From Fusarium oxysporum f. sp. lycopersici 4287 (taxonomy: Eukaryota; Ascomycota; Sordariomycetes; Hypocreales; Nectriaceae), in NCBI RefSeq assembly GCF_000149955.1, contig NC_030992.1, positions 2,779,477 to 2,843,476 on the forward strand: 64,000 nucleotides of DNA, in the 5' to 3' direction. Positions 35,401-45,906 of the stretch are shown in pieces (position 1 is the stretch's first letter; every line of letters starts with the position of its first letter). The position numbers and the translations under genes are program-made. The notes under the pieces are model-generated. The model saw nothing but the letters and a program-made list of their open reading frames with translations, was not told where the DNA came from and made no database searches.

Positions 35401-36579
35401 AGAGGATGATACCGTTACCCAAGGTCGCAAGCAAGAGGTAGTTTCAGCCGAAGATAAATAGTCTTTGGTGATTCTAACCTTTACTTGCAGGGAACCCGGT
35501 TGAATCCAGTTGCCGCTACATTTACTCCTCGCAGGTTGGCCAAGATCAGGAAATCCATGGAGACTAGGACTTCTGAGGCATCGACCAGCTCTGCCGCTCA
35601 AGACGGACTGATAAATGTAAGCTCACAAACGAGCCGACAGTGGTCTGACGAGGTTGCCGAACAAGATGAGAAGACTTTGAAGACGACAGCCGTGACTGGC
35701 CGGCCATAGGAGGGTCGAACCATTACGAGTAGCGGCGACACTACAACGCCAGCTACGGACTCCAGCGAGAAAAGGAGAGCATTTATTGCAGCCGTTGGCC
35801 GTGCTCTGAAAAAAAAACAAGCGAAACAATTTGACGAAGCAAAAGCCTTGGAGCGTAAGCACAATGCACCAAGTTCCTGTACTCTACTGACTCTTCTAAC
35901 TTTGGTCAAAGGTGGAGATGAAGCTGAAGGGGAGACGAAGAAACGAGACGTGGCAGAGAGTCAGATTTTTGAATATAAGCTGCCGTACTATTCTCGTCGT
36001 GCCCAGTCGAAGAGCGAACCATCTCAAGCATCTCAGGGCTCCGATGGAGCCGACGTGGACAATGAGCTCCTCCTGTCGTCGACAGGGAAGCAGATGTCTC
36101 CAGTAAGTGACAAGTAAATATGTTATGGTCATTGTATCTGATATAAGAAGCATCGTCGAGTTACACTGCCTCCTATGAAGACGAGTACAGGATCCCAAAT
36201 TCCTGTTGCCACCGAGCACAACCAAGCGCTTTCTTCAGCTTCCCGGGCGGTGAAGGTTCAGGATAGCACCATCGATCGATGCTCCGACAAACAAAGCGCT
36301 GAACAAAAAGCGCAACCTACCATGCCAGGTAGAAGCGCGACATGCTTATCATCAAATTATAAAGATCCACAAGGCGAAGATGGTGTGACTGCGGGAACAA
36401 ACACCACTGACGGTGTCAAGCACGGCAGCAATGAAATCTCGGAACCCAGAGAGAACCCCATCAGTTCCACCCCACGTCGTCGTGGTCGCGGTGGTCGACG
36501 AGGACGACCCCCTTGGTACCGTGGCCGACGTGGCAGAGGAAGCTATCGAGGAAGCCCACAGGGCAGACAAGCAGCATGA
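32423..36579 (+). CDS. HMT1/ABCB6-like half-size ABC transporter with RG-rich C-terminal tail
   Basis: Ten exons are predicted: 32423-33220, 33318-34537, 34596-34756, 34807-34837, 34887-35057, 35107-35437, 35491-35616, 35710-35854, 35912-36102, 36148-36579 (1201 residues). An N-terminal set of about five membrane segments and an acidic Glu run precede the six-helix ABC membrane domain. The nucleotide-binding domain has Walker [11 protein letters not shown]-loop [11 protein letters not shown], signature [14 protein letters not shown], Walker [15 protein letters not shown] and H-loop HRLST. This layout matches fission yeast Hmt1, a vacuolar carrier of phytochelatin or glutathione conjugates that gives cadmium tolerance. 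The long C-terminus is disordered and ends in RG-rich sequence ([20 protein letters not shown] and more). Intron 35617-35709 is a multiple of three and removes an in-frame TAG at 35707. If it is retained, the protein would end there. An alternative start is the ATG at 32453 (MAANSPAE). Confidence 0.88.
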
Positions 36580-38858
36580 AGCGTGCTGCCACATTTATAA
36601 TGTCGCGTTATAGAAATAACCATGAAATGATAAATCCATGACAGAGGTACAAAGGAGAACAATGAGCCAGAAGAGGAGGTTCATGTACCAGCATTACGAG
36701 TCCATGACTACCCACGAAGTAACAGCAATGCTTTGAGAGAGTGGTATTCAGTTAGTTAAGTGTTGCCTCAAGATAGACATAGATAAGGCGTTTATGCCAT
36801 CAACTACATATCTCAGACTTACTCTCCGTTAGCCAAATAAAGTGAAGAGGAGGGGTTCAATGACTGGCATGAGAATATATAAAGCACCTAGAGAATGGTT
36901 AAGATCCTGCAAAATCGCAAGTCCACCAGCGTTCGAGGTTCTTGATTATCAATATATCCATACGACTACCTAGGTGAAGTTAAAGTGATAAATCGGGCAC
37001 ATATATGGAGGCACGAACACGACTCTGGCGTTCCGAAGGTATCAAAACGTCTAACTTTATTTTCTCATTAGAAACCTATTTTGAGCCCTTTCTATGTATA
37101 TGGATCAATGGAGTTCTCATTTCTCGGGCTCAAGCCATAGTTCCATTGGTAGGTGACCGAGAAATCGTATTAACTCAGCTACCACATTTTCAACTCTCCC
37201 AAATATATACCTGGCGTCACCCCGCAAACTCACCCCTTCGCATATCTTTTGAACTACATGATTAAATCAGTACGATCATCTTGAATCAATACTACTACTC
37301 ACAAGATTCCAGATCCTCGGCCAGGTGCCCAAGCTGTGACAGAATTGTCGATCTAGTATAATCCTGGCTACGAAGCTTGTAGTCCAAAGATATCGTAGAT
37401 GTTGGATGGCGATTCGCTCCGTTACTTATACCCCATCTATAAATGTCTTGACGGGCTTTGAGACATCTTCTCGCGAAGGCAAGGACTGTCTGACTGTAGC
37501 GGGTTGATGTCTTATCCCACTTTCAACTGCATCGAAATGGGCGATACATTCGGAGAAGAGATTATAGATATCGGGGGTATTCGTGTCCAAGGCCATTGTC
37601 ACGGTAATTTATAATGTGCTGTGAAATTGGTCAAGTCGTGCAAAAGAAGGAGAGTATACTTTACCCCTGAGATTTGGCCCGTTTTAAAGGCACAGAATGA
37701 AAGTAAAGCGGCATTGCTGCTGGTGATGTTGTTGTTGGTCACTGTCGAGTACAGTAGGGCGAGAAAAGCTTTGTCATGGTGTTACCATTTGTGTGACCCC
37801 GTCACTGAGGTTTGTGGTGATTATGGAGACTCGGTATAAGTTAATGGCCTACGATCGTTACTCTCATTAAAGCGAGGGGGGCCTAAGAGGGAGCAGAGGA
37901 AGAGGCACGACAGCAATCCAATTAATTAGATACAACTATTTGGGACCGAATACAGTTGGCCTGGCTGAGTGGTTCTTCACTCCTACTCTCATCTCAGGAT
38001 AAGGCATTGTCACGGAGGTGATAAAGAAGAGCAACCTCAAGTTGAAGAGGGGTGAAGTTTGGGCAGGACTGTTTCTAGTATTGCCTGGTACTCGGTATCA
38101 TGAGAAGTTCGAGGCTCTTGTAAGAACACATCGGTGTCTTGATTAAGCTGCTGTGCCAATGATGGTGCGTATCACAAACTCACCTCGTAATCACTGATAG
38201 CTTACCGAGGCGAAGAAAGACAAGGGAACCCTTCTCCAAGAGGTTCAACTGGCTATGAGTCACCTCTGAGCAGCTTATATGTAGATGAAACATTTAATGA
38301 TACGATGATGAGACTTGGCATGGGTTTAAGCTTATTACACTCATCATGGAAACGTCCTCCACCACCTGAGAACTAGAAGAGTAACTCACACCGAAGCCGC
38401 AACACAATGAATGACCCTATCAGCGGTCTTAGCAACGCAACCTCATGCAAAAGTTGCCATATCCTTTCCCCCAGAAGACTCGGCGACTCCACAAGTTCCG
38501 GTCCCGCAACGCCGCTGACCATGTTCTCACCGACAATGAGAGCATCTTTCGCTTAAGCCATAAATCGCATGTAATATGAGATCTTATCAAGTGCCCCTCC
38601 ATCGGTACCCAGTTCCGATCCGGTCGAGGAGGTCCGTAGGGCGTGGTTTCGACGCTAGAAACTGCCATGAGCGGAGCCTAAATGCAGTCTATTTTCCTAA
38701 TTCGTCGCTAGTTTAGTCTTGTTTGTTTTGTGTAAGTGACTGGCAAAAGAGAAAAGATTTAACGTGGCGGGACCACTTCCGTATAATTCTTATATGCATG
38801 GCTACATCTGACACTCTTCACTTTTTGATAAGGCAAAGGAAATTGAATTTTATTCAAG
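36580..38858. other. intergenic, no gene recognised
   Basis: The left end holds the ABC transporter 3' UTR and the right end the MFS promoter. Frames of 60 to 86 codons occur, including 38429-38668 on the minus strand (79 codons), but none shows a familiar motif. Confidence 0.5.
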
Positions 38859-40398
38859 ATGAAAGTCATGGTTGATTCAACACGCCAGGAGCAAAATGTT
38901 CAACGGAGTAGTTTTCAGGAGAATACCAACTGGGCGGCATTCGGTCTTGATCCCATCACAGCTACAGTGTCGAACATCAACCCAGACGCTGAAGCACAAC
39001 CTGACGTAGACTCGAGACAAGATGTCGAAAAGACAGTCAGTGCATGGATCTGCGTCCTTGGATCTTTTCTAACTTTGGTACCTACATTCGGTAAGTCGGC
39101 CACTCCAACAGTAGAACAATGACTGACTTAAGAAAAGGCTTCATGAACTCGTTGGGTACAGTCCAAACATATCTAAGCATGAACCAACTCCACGACTACA
39201 GCGAAGGCGAAGTTGGATGGATCAGCGGCCTATTTCTCTTCCTCTCGCTCATTCTCAACGTCCAAGTCGGTCCGATGGTCGATGTCCATGGGCCCAATGT
39301 CATCGGTCCTGTTGGGGCAGTTCTTTATGTGGCCATGTTTCTCCTCATGGCCGAATGTCGCAACTACTGGCACTTCATGCTCTGCCTGGGAGTATTCGGG
39401 AGTATCGGCGCTGCTATGACAATGGTTGTAGCCATCGCCATCGTGGGAAAGCTGTTTGTCCGCAAGCGAGGTCTCGCGATGGGTATTACACTTGCAGGAT
39501 CGTCCATCGGCGCTGTCATATTCCCTATCATTCTACGGTCAACTTATCCCAATCTCGGCTGGCAATGGTCAATGCGAATTATGGCGTTTATATCAGCAGG
39601 TCTTCTCCTCCCTGCCATTCTCTGCTTCACCGCCTTCAACAAGATCTACAAATCATCAACAAATGGCCAACCCACCCCCAAGAGCTCAACACTCAACTTC
39701 ACTGCCTTTCAATCACCCGCATTCTGTTTTGTTACAGCCGGTATCTTCATGTTTGAGTTTGTCATCTTCAGTATCTCGGGTCTTCTACCGTCCATTTCTA
39801 CTCGGGTCGGCTTCACTGCCGAGAATGGATATACTCTTCTTTCTATTGTTGGGGCGGCGAGCACATTCGGCCGAATCATTCCCGGAGTCATTGGCGACAA
39901 GTATGGGCACTTCAATGTTCTACTTGCTACTTTGGTGTTTACTGTCGTCTTTATGGGGGCTCTGCTTGTTCCGTTTGGTACCAGGTCAGCTACTGCTCTG
40001 TACGCCTGGTCTGCTATCTGGGGATTTGGGTCTGGGTCTTTTCTCTCCATTACTCCAGGTAAGTACCTTAAGCATCATTGATATATGAACAGGCTGATAA
40101 ATAAAAGTCTGTATGGGCAAAACATGTGAAGCCAAGGACTATGGTCGATATTATGGCGAGTCTACCCTCTTATAGTCAACTTCGACTGTAGCTAACCACT
40201 GCTCCAGGCATGATGAACTTTGTCACCGCCTTCGCACTGCTCATCGCTCTCCCTACAAGTGGTGCCATGCTCGAGAACATGGGCCCTCAAGCTCTGGCTG
40301 GTCTCTTCACTGGCATGACTGCTGTTGGAGGAGCTTGCTACTTTGCAGCCCGAGCTCTTCTCATTGGGAGGTGGCTGTCTCCCAAGACTATCATTTAA
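38859..40398 (+). CDS. MFS transporter, monocarboxylate-porter-like
   Basis: Exons 38859-39090, 39138-40058, 40108-40155 and 40208-40398 give 463 residues. After a polar cytosolic N-terminus of about 60 residues, twelve hydrophobic segments can be counted. Features of the fungal monocarboxylate-porter (MCH) group are visible: AWICVLGSFL in helix 1, GFMNSLGTVQTYL, the helix 2-3 loop GPMVDVHGP, KLFVRKRGLAMGITLAGSS between helices 4 and 5, and GRIIPGVIGDKYGHFN in the second half. The yeast relatives include the riboflavin carrier Mch5; the substrate here is unknown. The last intron (40156-40207) starts with GC rather than GT, chosen because it keeps DYGRYYG joined to MMNFV. The stop converges with the NUDIX gene 273 nt away. 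Confidence 0.88.
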
Positions 40399-40671
40399 TT
40401 TCAAAGAGTACCTGAATACGTCTCAATATTTGCAAATCTGAATTTGACTAAATTGGGTGTGGTTGGTCAATTTCAAGGGAGTTTGGGTTATGACATATGG
40501 AGATTGGAAAATATACCTAATCCGGCGCTGGATGAAATAAGGGGAAATGGGTATTAAGGAGTTTCAAGATTGTACTGAGTTATTACTTTACTCTAATAAT
40601 AATATGATCCCATAATCACCGAACAAAGCAAGAGCCTTTCAGCACATAAAGAGGAGCAACGTATCACATCA

Positions 40672-41262
40672 TCACCGCCCCTTGTCGTCTCTTCTCATGG
40701 CAAACCCTTTCTCAATCAACCTCACCATCAATCCATTCGTCAGTGGGATCTCCCTCTCCCCCATCTTCTGCCCCTTAGCCTCGTCCTCCGTCACCCAAAC
40801 ATAATCCTGATGCTCCTTCGGATCCAGCGTGACCTCAGCTGTATCCTCAACATCAACCTCAAAGCTAAACTTGCAAAAGAACCTCTTCCCCGTTCTATTC
40901 GTAAAAACAGCTCCAGGTTTTCCATTTGGCCCATCAGGAATAACACGTCGAATGCGTCGCAGTCTCAGACCTGCCTCCTCCCAAAGCTCACGCGCACAAC
41001 CGTACAGAACAGTTTCGTCTTCGTCGTCACAAGCACCGCCTGGAATCTCCCATTTGTTAGGCATACTATCGTCTGGTGCTCTTTGGAGAAGGAGAATGCG
41101 GTTGGAGGTGTCGAAGACGAGGGCGCCTGTTGCGAGCGAGTCCCATGTTTTGTCGTGAGTTTTCAGCCACTCGCGGTGATTGACGTTCCATTCTGCGACA
41201 GACTCGTCGAAAGTGAAGTTTAACTCTGGGGGGGAGAGGTTCGTTTCTTGTTTGTCCGTCAT
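40672..41262 (-). CDS. NUDIX hydrolase
   Basis: An intronless frame of 196 residues. The NUDIX box is clear: EIPGGA opens it and ARELWEEAGL closes it with the metal-binding Glu residues. The spacing between the Gly and the first Glu is one residue longer than the GX5E consensus because of the acidic loop CDDEDE. The enzyme hydrolyses a nucleoside diphosphate linked to another group; the substrate cannot be inferred. N-terminal SLATGALVFDTSNRILLLQRA is the usual first strand pair, and DPKEHQDYVWVT near the C-terminus is the common closing block. It lacks a signal peptide, so it is probably cytosolic. Confidence 0.92.
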   Translation of the reverse strand: MTDKQETNLSPPELNFTFDESVAEWNVNHREWLKTHDKTWDSLATGALVFDTSNRILLLQRAPDDSMPNKWEIPGGACDDEDETVLYGCARELWEEAGLRLRRIRRVIPDGPNGKPGAVFTNRTGKRFFCKFSFEVDVEDTAEVTLDPKEHQDYVWVTEDEAKGQKMGEREIPLTNGLMVRLIEKGFAMRRDDKGR

Positions 41263-42323
41263 TTTGTGTTGCTGTGTGTGAAGATGAAGTTGAAGCTGAA
41301 GAGATGAGAATAAGATGATGCTGCGACTGAGAAATACCCCGGTATTGGACCTGCTTGTTGACGCTAATGCCTCACCTCACTCACTCACTCACTCATAAAC
41401 AAGCTATCGCCATAATGTTTCATGTCTGCCTAATATCCATACCTAGGCAACAATAAAAGTCAAGCGGCTCATTTCAATTTTCCAGTTCGCAAGACAATCT
41501 CTTACACGAGTGTTTATATGATAATTTGTTTTAAAAGGCCAGGCTAGCCTCTCATCTCATATCACTTACTTACTCGCTCACTCAAACCAAGACACAGACA
41601 ATCCAATCATACACACTTCTTATTTTACTCTAACATCTCGAGGCTACGGAGCCAACTGGGTAAGGTACATGAGAGGCAGCCGTCCGTAGGTACATGTACG
41701 AGTCCTGCGATCAAACCCGTCAAGACATCCACTTTTCCCAGCATGTACTTCTTATCGCTATTGCCTCCCTCCCCAGAGCTTCCAGCACATTCCGTGAACC
41801 TCGCCCTCGGGTGACATTCTCCTTGTTGAAGTTTGAATGGTGTTATGACGCGCGTGTGTGAGCCGACAACGATCGCTGCGTGTCCTTTCAACCACCAGTC
41901 CTTCCAGCGACTTCATATCCATGTGCGACCACGGCACTACCATGTGCAATTCGTGCCAATCCCTACCAATCCTTCACGATAAAGCAAGCAAAGCTTATAA
42001 TACGCAAGCTTCCAATGCCAATTGTGGCGATATCGGAGCTGCTGACAAGACAGCCACCAAACGCCCCTGACGCTAAACTGACAGATCATACGAATAACAA
42101 AGCCCAGAAACAAAATTTTGCAAGTAGAAACAAAGCATAGACTTTTGTGTACGATGCTCACATGAAAGATCTCATGGTGCGTAAAGCCGTTGCTCGAGTT
42201 TGCTGTAAATCATAAACAAATATCGCTTCATGTCCTTCCATGCATCTCAACGTGATTCGTGAGTGCTGATACTCGGTTTGAAGGAAACAAAACTATAAAG
42301 ATGCTCTTTTCCTACATCTGGTC
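41263..42323. other. intergenic, NUDIX upstream region and transcription-factor 3' region
   Basis: This holds the likely promoter of the minus-strand NUDIX gene, with a CTCA microsatellite at about 41371-41394, and the likely 3' UTR of the ADR1-like gene. Frames of 63 to 88 codons are uninformative. Confidence 0.5.
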
Positions 42324-45300
42324 TTATACGTGTGCGTTTTGCTGGGGCATGATGGACCTCTCAGCCCGTGTTCGCATGAAGTTTGCATGAGATTCCAGGC
42401 ATCGAGCTTTGAGTCGTGTCACTGGCCACACTGCAGCCTTATCAAGCATCAATGCAGTGATTCGGAGTAGCTTGGCAGCGTAGCCGTTGTGCCCACCCAT
42501 GTCCAGGTTGGCTTCCTGGCCGTTCATGCCATTGACAAGCTCCATGTTCATCTTCATCTCTGCTGACGATAGCACTTCTTGGACTTTGCCCAGCAGCTTT
42601 ACATCTTCTTCCTCCAGAAGCATGATGGCAGGAACCTCAGAGAGATTGACTTGATCCTGACCAAGGATTCCCAAGTAGCAGCCAACGCGATCCTGCAACG
42701 TCGCAATCCACTCTGCAAGAACCTGGGCGCAGTCGAATGCACACATGGCAGACTGAAGAGGAAGTTCCCTACTTGTGAAGTCGGCAAAGGTCACACCGAG
42801 CTTATCCGACATGGCGAGGGAGTCGGCGGCATAGAAAGCTGCCTTCCGAAGATGCTTTTCCCTGCGAGATGTAGTGTGACTCGACATACTAGAGGATGCT
42901 GGCCGTAGAGGAAGCTTAGTATTGGAGAAATCCATCGATGACGTCTGTGTCGCAGGCGTTTCCACGAATCCTGAGCCATTGATTGAGTTATCCGAAGGTT
43001 CGGCACTGCCAGACTCAGAATTCGAGATCGGTGATTGCTCAGCATGCTGAACGATCTCATTTCCCCGAGAAAGCTCCTCAGCCATCCCGTCCCAATCCCT
43101 TTGCCAAAACCTCTCTTTTGAGCGTGAAAGGTTGACGAAAAGCCGAATATACGCCAAATCGAGCAGAGGGATCGCGTCAGCTGACAGAGGGCCTTGACCA
43201 AAAGGGTTGGGACGTTCTACACTGTGATGAGGGTTGCTTGCCCAGGCCGCCTGCCACGCCTTCAGGGCAGGCTCGATGTGCCGATGCATCTTCTCTGTCT
43301 CTTCATTTGTCCAGATTTTGTTGTGATGTCTTTGTCGTGTTTCCCAGATATAGTTGTGCAGTGCGTTGATAAGTATCAGAGATCCGAATGTGCTGGGTCG
43401 AAGAGGTGCACTCATCGGGTCGCTTCCATCGGTGTCAAACTGTCCACCAAAAGAGAATTGATGCTGTTTCTCATTGACATGAAGGAGGTCACCCAATGCA
43501 TCGTGAAATGTCATCCGGTTGTGGTTTGCAGCCTCGGCTCCACCGCGTGAGTGGAAGACTGCGCTCGTCTCAGCTGAGAAGAACTCTTCATCGCAAGGGA
43601 GGTCCAGGTAAATTTCTGAATTTGTCAACGCAGGTGTGTGGTTGTAGGCGGAAACCAAGAGGCTGGAAAGTATAAACACGGCGTATAAAGTTCGCTTCCG
43701 CTCTTCTCCAGACTTCCACCGCAGCCACTCTGCTTGATCGGGCTCCAGATTCGTGTTCCAGTTTCGGTCATCACTCATCTGAACATCCTGACCGTCAGAG
43801 GCGTTGGGGCGATTGGGTCGCAAGAGGTCAGCTGCTTGTGCGAGGCTGACCAAGGCGGCGCAATGCGTCGAAGCGATGTCACTGGCAGTCTTGTCGCCAC
43901 AGTTATGGCCATATACAACATTTAGAAGCATGGCTTGCACAAGCCACACGGGAGTGTGAGCGCCGCCGTCATTGTTATGGTCAGTTGGGGTACTTCGGCG
44001 AATGTCTGCTTTTCGGACATCGGCTTTTCGACGTTCCTCAAGGTAAAAAAAGATCATTTTCTTGGCCATTTCAAACAGCTCTCGGGATTGGACAGTGTCC
44101 ATCTCGTAGAGCGCGCCAATAGCGGCCATGGACAATATCAGACAACCACTACCACCTACACCTGGACGACTATTGGCAGAGATGGGCATATCGAAGGACA
44201 AAGTAGGAAGATGAAGAAAAGGCAAATGGGGGTGGAAGTATGCTAGATAGGCACCGACATATCGCTGAAGGTCCTGAGTACTGGGCAGATTAGCTGCTTG
44301 GGACGAGACGGCATTGCCGGCAGACTGGGAAAGTGGCGACTGAGGTGATCCTTGAGAAGTAAAAGAATGTTTACGACCCCCAAAGGGTAGGCACTGGGAC
44401 AGGATGTTCACGATGGCATGCCGGGTAGCATCTGTAATGGTGGTCACTGGCGAAGCGCCGTGGTTGCCCCCATTTAGAGAAGATGGCGTCTCCGGGCCGG
44501 CGTTGAAGCCAAGGGTCTGGTTAATGTTTTGGGTGCCGAGTCCCGTCACAACAGAGGGACTCAATGAGCTCAGCGAGGGTGGAGGCGTAGAGAAGTAAGG
44601 GTCATTCATCTTTTGAGTAGCTGGCTGAGGTGATAACGGTGCTCCGCTAAGGAGATCCGGAAAGACTGTGCCATTCATTTCCATCGCAAAAGGGTTCGTG
44701 GGCATCTGTGGAGGAGCCATCACAGATGTCGGCCACATGGTACTGGTCCCAGCCGGCGCGGGATGATTCGACCCATCCAACATAACATCGCTAATCCCAC
44801 TCTGACTCGTCGTGCTGATTGCGGACGGACTCGATCCATCATCAATCACATTTTCGTTCGCAAATGACATCTGTTGCTCAAAACCAGTCAACCAGTCAAC
44901 GGGGTCGTCGAACTGGGGGTTCGTAGACATGTCGTTCATCGAGTGCCCAAAGGGCGAGTTTTCCATATTCATCACCTGCGGTGAGTCGCTGTAATGGAGA
45001 TTGTTTGGGTTTACTGTCGTGGCTGTCCCAAAGAGCATGGTGTCGAAATCGAACTCGTTGAAGGACATCGGGGCCGTCCTGAGAGGGTTAACATAGTCGA
45101 GGTTACTAAAGGCTCCTGTTTCCAGCTTAGGGATGCCAGGATGCATAGCTCGTTGACCCATAGCAGCGGACATGCCACCATAGAGAGGATCCATGGTGTG
45201 GACTGGAAAGCCAGCGAGGCTGGGGTGTCTACTATGACCATGAACAGGCCCACGAGCCACGGAGGCATTGGCAGAGGCAGTGGCCATACTGAGAGCCATT

Positions 45301-45906
45301 GTGTCGATATGGCCAAGGGTGTTGGCTCGGGGTCGCATGGTGTTTGAGGCATTTGAAGCCGGAGCGGCAGTGGCAACTGCGTTGGCTCCAGCGACGCTGT
45401 TCTTTCGGGCACGACTCTGACCAGGAGCGACACCGGTTGTGGACTCACGACGATTACGAGGACGGGAGGACGGGGTCGAAGTCTGGTGCAGCTTTTGCTG
45501 GTGACGCAGCAGAAGGTCACGGCGGGCAAAGCATCTTGAGCACTCGGGACACTCAAAGGGTTTCTCCTTGGTGTGGGAGCGTTCGTGTCGCTTGAGATGT
45601 TCCAATCGGGCGAACGAACGCTGGCAAGTGCCGCAGACGTGAGGACGTGGCTTGTCCGTCTTTGCGGGAGGGAAATTATTAGCAGGCGCTTTTGTGTTGA
45701 CTGTGATAGTAGATGCTACGAGTGTTAGCATGTATAAATCGAAGTTTTGTATCCAAGGTCTTGTTGCGGCAACGGTGCGGGTCGAGTCGAGCTCAGAAAC
45801 ACGAGGGGCAATGCCGGCGAAGGCGGGATAGCTCACCAGTATCGTCAGTGGTGGAGGGCGCGGCGGTGCCAGCGGCGGCGGTGGTTGTCGGTGCGGGAGC
45901 GGTCAT
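42324..45906 (-). CDS. ADR1-like C2H2 zinc-finger transcription factor with fungal middle homology region
   Basis: Exons 45906-45837 and 45715-42324 encode 1153 residues. Two adjacent C2H2 fingers lie at about residues 51-71 ([20 protein letters not shown] then H) and 79-100 ([17 protein letters not shown]), with the pattern of yeast Adr1 and Aspergillus AmdX. A long Ser, Pro and Asn-rich linker follows, then the fungal-specific transcription-factor domain at about 510-800 ([45 protein letters not shown]). Relatives control genes for alternative carbon or nitrogen sources; the targets here are unknown. The 120-nt intron (GTGAGC...GCTAAC...CGTAG) has an in-frame open reading, so a naive start inside it ([11 protein letters not shown] at 45836) is possible, but splicing restores a Thr/Ala-rich N-terminus directly ahead of the finger region. 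Confidence 0.9.
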
